From contig JAMXBD010001091.1 of NCBI GenBank assembly GCA_024138025.1, positions 186,001 to 250,000 of the forward strand: a stretch of DNA of 64,000 nt, written 5' to 3'. Position numbers and translations under genes: made by a program. The notes beneath the pieces were generated by a model, which searched no databases, was not told where the DNA came from, and saw only the letters and a program-made list of their open reading frames with translations. The DNA comes from Combretum micranthum (lineage: Eukaryota; Streptophyta; Magnoliopsida; Myrtales; Combretaceae). Below, piece after piece: positions 59,767 to 64,000 of this stretch (position 1 is the first letter of the stretch; each line of letters starts with the position of its first letter).

Positions 59767-61480
59767 CTATATGTTTGGGGCATTCACAAAAGATTGGATT
59801 GGCTGCAATATGGAGTACTGTTGATTGTCACAATACAGTGTCATTGCTGTAGACAAGCTCACATATAAATCAAGTAGAAGAGACTGTACCCATAAAAACT
59901 CACTTATTACATTTGCCATGGCACGATATTCAGCTTCAGCTGAAGATCTTGAAACAGTTTGTTGCTTCTTTGATTTCCAAGTGATAGGATTATCCCAAGG
60001 AAGACAATATATCCAGTAGTAGAATGTTAGGTTATTGGACAACTTGCCCAATCTGAATCACTATATGCAAATAGTTCAAGACAACTAGAAGATGAGAGAA
60101 AAATATGTTGCCGGGAGACTTTTTCACATATCTAAAAAGATGCACTCATGCGAAATGCACGAATTTTGCATGAATTGACTAAGGACTTGAATCGGATATG
60201 CAATATGCGGACGAGTTACAATCAAATAAAGAAGTCTACCAACAAGACGACAATATTGACTAGGATCTACTACTGGTTCAACTAAATTTCACTCAATCCA
60301 TACTTCGAATCCATTGCAAAAGAAATTGGTTTAGCTCCTAATAAGTCAGTTTCTTCTAAGAAATCCAATGCATACTTTGTCGATTCAACACAATCCTTGT
60401 TTTATTTCGTGCTACTTCAATGCCAAGGAAGTACTTTAGAGGGCCAAGATATTTACTGCTGAAGGTAGCATCAATATCTCTTTTAATATTATTAGTAAAC
60501 TTCATATCATTTCTTGTAATTATAACGTCATCAACATAGACCAAAATAGCAACGAAAGAACGCCCACACACATGAGTGAAAAGTGAATTGTCATTTCTCG
60601 ATTGAAGGAATCCAAGGTTGTTAGGACTTTTGAAAATTTTTTATACTGATTTCTTGAGGCTTACTTGAGTCCATACAAAGACTTCCTTAGTCTACAAACT
60701 CTATTACCACCTTCTTTAGTAAAACCTTGAGGTACTTTCATGTAAACTTCTTCTACTGAATCCACATGCAAAACACATTATTTACATCCAATTGATGTAT
60801 ATGCCAATGCTAAATGACTACCACTACTAATAGATATCTTAAGGTAGTGATTTTTGCTATAGATGCAAAAGTGTCATGATAATCTATACCCTTACTTGTG
60901 TAAATCACTTAGCAACCAATCATGCCTTAAAACACTCAACAGGGCCATTCGATTTGTACTTTATTTTGTAGAACCATTTCGAATCAATTGCATGCTTACC
61001 TTTAATTGGGTACGCTAGAGTCTAAGTTTTTGATTGTGTTCTAATGCATCAATTCATTGTTGCATTGCATGTCTCCACCTCGTATGTCGAACAACTTGAT
61101 AATAATTTTTAGTTTCATCAAGAGAAGATATAGTGGAAAGTAAGGCTTGGTAAGTTAGGTTGACACAAGAATATATTAAATTATAAGACAATGGATGGGT
61201 TATACCTAAATTTTCTATTGGCGTGGTGCCTTGAGATGGGACAATGATGGTAGTAGAATGTACTTAAATCCACTCAACTTATGGGATATGTTCTTGATGC
61301 GTTTTGGAGGAGGAGAGGTGATTTCTATATGGTCTGGTTTTTAAATTATGGTTGTTAAGGAGGTCTAATTCACTAGGGCTATGATCTGTGTTTTGATTTT
61401 AATGTTGGCATCATGGTTTAGGCTCAGTTAATCACAATTTATTGAGTTTAATTCATTAAACTTATTTAATGTATTTACAA
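59767..61480 (-). pseudogene. Reverse transcriptase and RNase H remnant (copia)
   Basis: RNase H (59767-60051): ITWKSKKQQTVSRSSAEAEY and LYCDNQ. Reverse transcriptase core (60356-60571): FVAILVYVDDVIITRND with the YVDD site intact and LGPLKYFLGIEVA. Upstream minus-strand sequence to about 61480 keeps pieces such as HQLDVNN among stops and frameshifts. Confidence 0.83.
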
Positions 61481-61826
61481 TAAGTGGGTTGTCATCAGCA
61501 ATGGGTGTAACATGATCCTGACCAGCTTAAGGAAAATTTTGCTCATAAAATACTACATCTCTTGAAATAAACATCTTTTCCTTTTCTAAGTTATAAACTT
61601 TATATCCTTTCTTATCCAAGAAAAACACATCAAACACTTCTTGAGGAAAATTTATCTTTTGTTTTGTCATGATTGTAAGCATAGCATAGTGAGCTGAAAA
61701 ATCTTAAAATTTCCATATATTGGTGGTCTTTTAAAAGAATCTTGTATGGGCTTTTATTTTCAAGTATGGATGTAGGCATAAGGTTTATAAGATACACTGT
61801 GGTTAAAGCACAACCTCCCCAAAATT

Positions 61827-62330
61827 TTAAAGTAAATTTGCTTGGAACCGAAGAGCTCGAGCTACTTCTAAGATATGTTGGTGTTTACGCTTTACCCTTC
61901 CATTTTGTTGTGGTGTGTTTGTCCAACGCAATTGGTGGTTAATGCCATGAGTGGCTATGAATTCTTTTAGTGCATAAAATTTTGTTCCGTTGTCACTCCT
62001 TATGGTTTTAATTTTGGTTTTGAATTGTGTTTCTATGAAATGATAAAACATGATGAGGTAATCACAAGTTTAACTCTTACTTTTCATGAGAAAAATCCAA
62101 GCACACCTTGAATGATCATCAACTATAGTTAAAAAATAACGAGCTCCATTGAAGGTCGGAGTAGAGTAAGGTCCCCAAACATCTACGTGGATAAGATCAA
62201 ATATGGATGTGCAACAAGAATCACTAATGGGAAAGGAAAAATGAGTTTGCTTTATTTTATGGCAAATATCACAAACATCAAAGGTTTTATATGTAAAAGA
62301 CAAATTATGCAATAAATGGAATTTGTTCAT
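61827..62330 (-). pseudogene. Integrase remnant (copia) with altered catalytic Glu
   Basis: 62070-62330: zinc-finger CDICHKIKQ and HVDVWGPYSTP (first catalytic Asp), then FLTIVDDHSRCAWIFLMK. 61827-62051: TIRSDNGTKF (second Asp) and TPQQNGRVKRKHQHILE, where the usual catalytic Glu (NGRVERKH in the family) is Lys. A frame break lies between the two parts. Confidence 0.86.
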
Positions 62331-62497
62331 AGGTAGATGACCAAGGTGTAAATTCCATAAGCCTACATCCTTTTAAGAGCTGCTTTGATTTGCTACCATG
62401 AGATTTCTCTCCAATTGGTAGCTACCTCATCCAATCGACATCTTCATATGGAGGTCTTGAAAAATACAAGAGTTGAGAAAGAAAGTAATAAAGCAAT

Positions 62498-63780
62498 TTA
62501 GGTCATGGTTATTTTGGCAACTAATAGCAAGTTACAATGGAAGCTGGGTATAAGCATAACATTTTCAAGTTTTAATTTTTTAGTTAGTTTGGTATTTCTA
62601 ATGTAAGTAATAGGTAATGTGGATGCATAAGGAATTTTGGTAGGTTTACAAGAAGAAGCACGCTTAATCTCACTTAGTACTCTATCATTACCTACCATGT
62701 GGTCTGGGGCACCACTATCAATTATCCATGAATCATTTAATAAAGTACAATTACCTGCAAAGTTGACCATTAACTCATTACTAGTAACTTAATTTTGACT
62801 GCTTCATGAGTTGAGCATTATCAACAATTCTAAACCTTGTTCTTTACTTAAAACCGTGGTATGTTTGCCTGTCGTGTCATTGTTTCCAACCTTCTGGTCA
62901 TTCCAATTGCCTTCCTTATTGCTTGTGATCCTTTTAACAACACTTGCAGCATTGCCTTGCTTAAAGGAAGCTTGTCCACTTCTAGTTTGTTGAAAATTCT
63001 AACTATTATTTGTTCGATTGTTTCTCTAATTAGAAGGGTAACCAATGGTTTCAAAACATTCCTCCTTTGTATGCCTCATCCTTCTGCAATGATCACACTT
63101 TTTGACACTATGATTGTCTCCAGGAGGTTGTTTTACTTTACTACGTCTTTTGCTTATACCTTTGTAATTCGAATTTGCAATACAGGTAGCCCCTTCTATT
63201 GTTAAGTTTGACATTGTTTTGCCTATGCCAATCTACTGTTCCTTTTGAAGTGCAAGAAAGAAAATCTTCCTTAAAGTTGAAGTCGGTTCCATCGATAATC
63301 CTTGTGACCTTGATTAGTTTCCATTCAAACCAAGTAAAAATTGATGGCCTTTTTCCATCTCTTTGAGTTGTTTGCATTCCTTTGCTGCTTCACGCGGACA
63401 AACATAAGGAACTACATGTGTCCATCTCTTACCATGGAGTCTTAAATCTTGTAAAATATTGTGAAATCGTCTACCCTTCTTCTTGTGTTAGATTAGAAAT
63501 CTCTTTTCTAATCTTGTAGAGTCTAGAAGCATTACTTTGTCCATAAACGCTTACACAGCTTAATCCATATCTCACGAGTAGTATCATCATATGCCAAATT
63601 CTTTTGGTTTTCTTGGATGAGTGAATTCTGAATCCATGCTTTCACCATGGAATCATTTTTCTACCACAGTAGAAATTCATCATCAAATTCTTTTGGTTTC
63701 GCTAACTTGCCATTAGTAAAACCAACCTTGCCTTTTATGAATAAGGTTGTCTCCATGGCATTCTTTCATGCGGCAAAATT
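62498..63780 (-). pseudogene. Gag and protease remnant (copia)
   Basis: Protease at 62498-62770: WIIDSGAPDHMVGN, with the DSG active site kept. The CCHC knuckle near 63060-63110 reads CDHCRRMRHTKEEC. Farther right, degraded gag sequence continues on the minus strand toward the primer site. Confidence 0.78.
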
Positions 63781-63892
63781 TTTACGCACAAATTGATTTG
63801 AAACAAAAAATAAGACTAAAGTGATTTAAAGGATGTAATAAGTATGGATCTATCATATGTTGTGTATCATTTTTTGTCATCTTTGTGACCTT

Positions 63893-63904
63893 GCTTTAAT
63901 ACCA
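63893..63904 (-). other. Mutated primer-binding site
   Basis: Minus strand TGGTATTAAAGC, two changes from TGGTATCAGAGC, next to the 5' LTR. Confidence 0.75.
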
Positions 63905-63905
63905 T

Positions 63906-64000
63906 AAAGAATTTGAATTAGGTAAAACTTCCAATATCTTTTAAAATAAATTCGTACATGAATATATATACATGGATGTGAAGATTTTAGAGAAGAGAGA
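63906..64000 (-). repeat. 5' LTR of minus-strand copia element, partial
   Basis: Matches the 3' LTR from AAAGAATTTG through ACATGGATGTGAAGATT; the rest lies outside the window. Confidence 0.82.

Larger units (their letters stand above)
59362..64000 (-). mobile_element. Ty1/copia element on minus strand, cut by window end
   Basis: The 3' LTR (59362-59587) and the start of the 5' LTR (63906 to the end) share AAAGAATTTG, CCAATATCTTTTAAAATAAA-like and ACATGGATGTGAAGATT. A purine tract (GAAAGAGGCA, minus) precedes the 3' LTR and a mutated primer site lies at 63893-63904. Gag, protease, integrase, reverse transcriptase and RNase H traces follow copia order, all with stops. Much older than the element at 1.2-6 kb. 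Confidence 0.88.

Overview
The window is eudicot plant nuclear DNA, AT-rich and dominated by transposable elements. I recognise one intact host gene, a three-exon MATE-family transporter on the minus strand (39711-43521) closest to the DTX54/DTX55 type. Almost everything else I can name is a mobile element, most of it decayed and much of it nested. The species cannot be told from sequence alone.

Left third (1-22 kb): a foldback MITE (176-512), then a full-length Ty1/copia element (1161-5988) with nearly identical LTRs, a perfect 5-bp target duplication, and a gag-pol broken by several frameshifts and a stop. Next is a piece of LINE-type RNase H (6063-6470, minus). A non-autonomous Ty3/gypsy element with very long LTRs (6544-15136) follows. 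At 16.2-20.6 kb a reverse-oriented LTR is split by a complete solo LTR (17180-19734) bounded by AAAAG on both sides.

Middle (22-39 kb): a large Mutator-like element (22181-29640) has ~225-bp terminal inverted repeats and a degenerate 9-bp target duplication. It carries a decayed MULE transposase followed by a plant mobile domain (PMD), and the PMD part is split by another LTR-like insertion. Then comes a gag-only copia element (31307-36797) arranged as LTR-internal-LTR-internal remnant. A further gypsy-type LTR (about 37100-38731) belongs to the same family as the reverse LTR at 16-20 kb.

Right third (39-64 kb): the MATE gene has a ~2.2-kb second intron holding a SINE-like fragment, and a run of 39 A just upstream of its TATA box. 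Farther right are several MITEs, another small LTR element (46983-50476), a recent 136-bp tandem duplication, a MULE-type foldback element containing a hAT-type MITE with a perfect 8-bp target duplication, and a minus-strand copia element cut by the window end (59362 to beyond 64000).

The genes do not form a pathway. The main themes are nested insertion, LTR recombination products (solo LTRs and LTR-internal-LTR-internal arrays), and CG-rich, palindrome-rich modules inside several otherwise AT-rich LTRs. I found no rRNA, functional tRNA, CRISPR or operon-like structure, and no feature that I can claim as a wholly new biological system.
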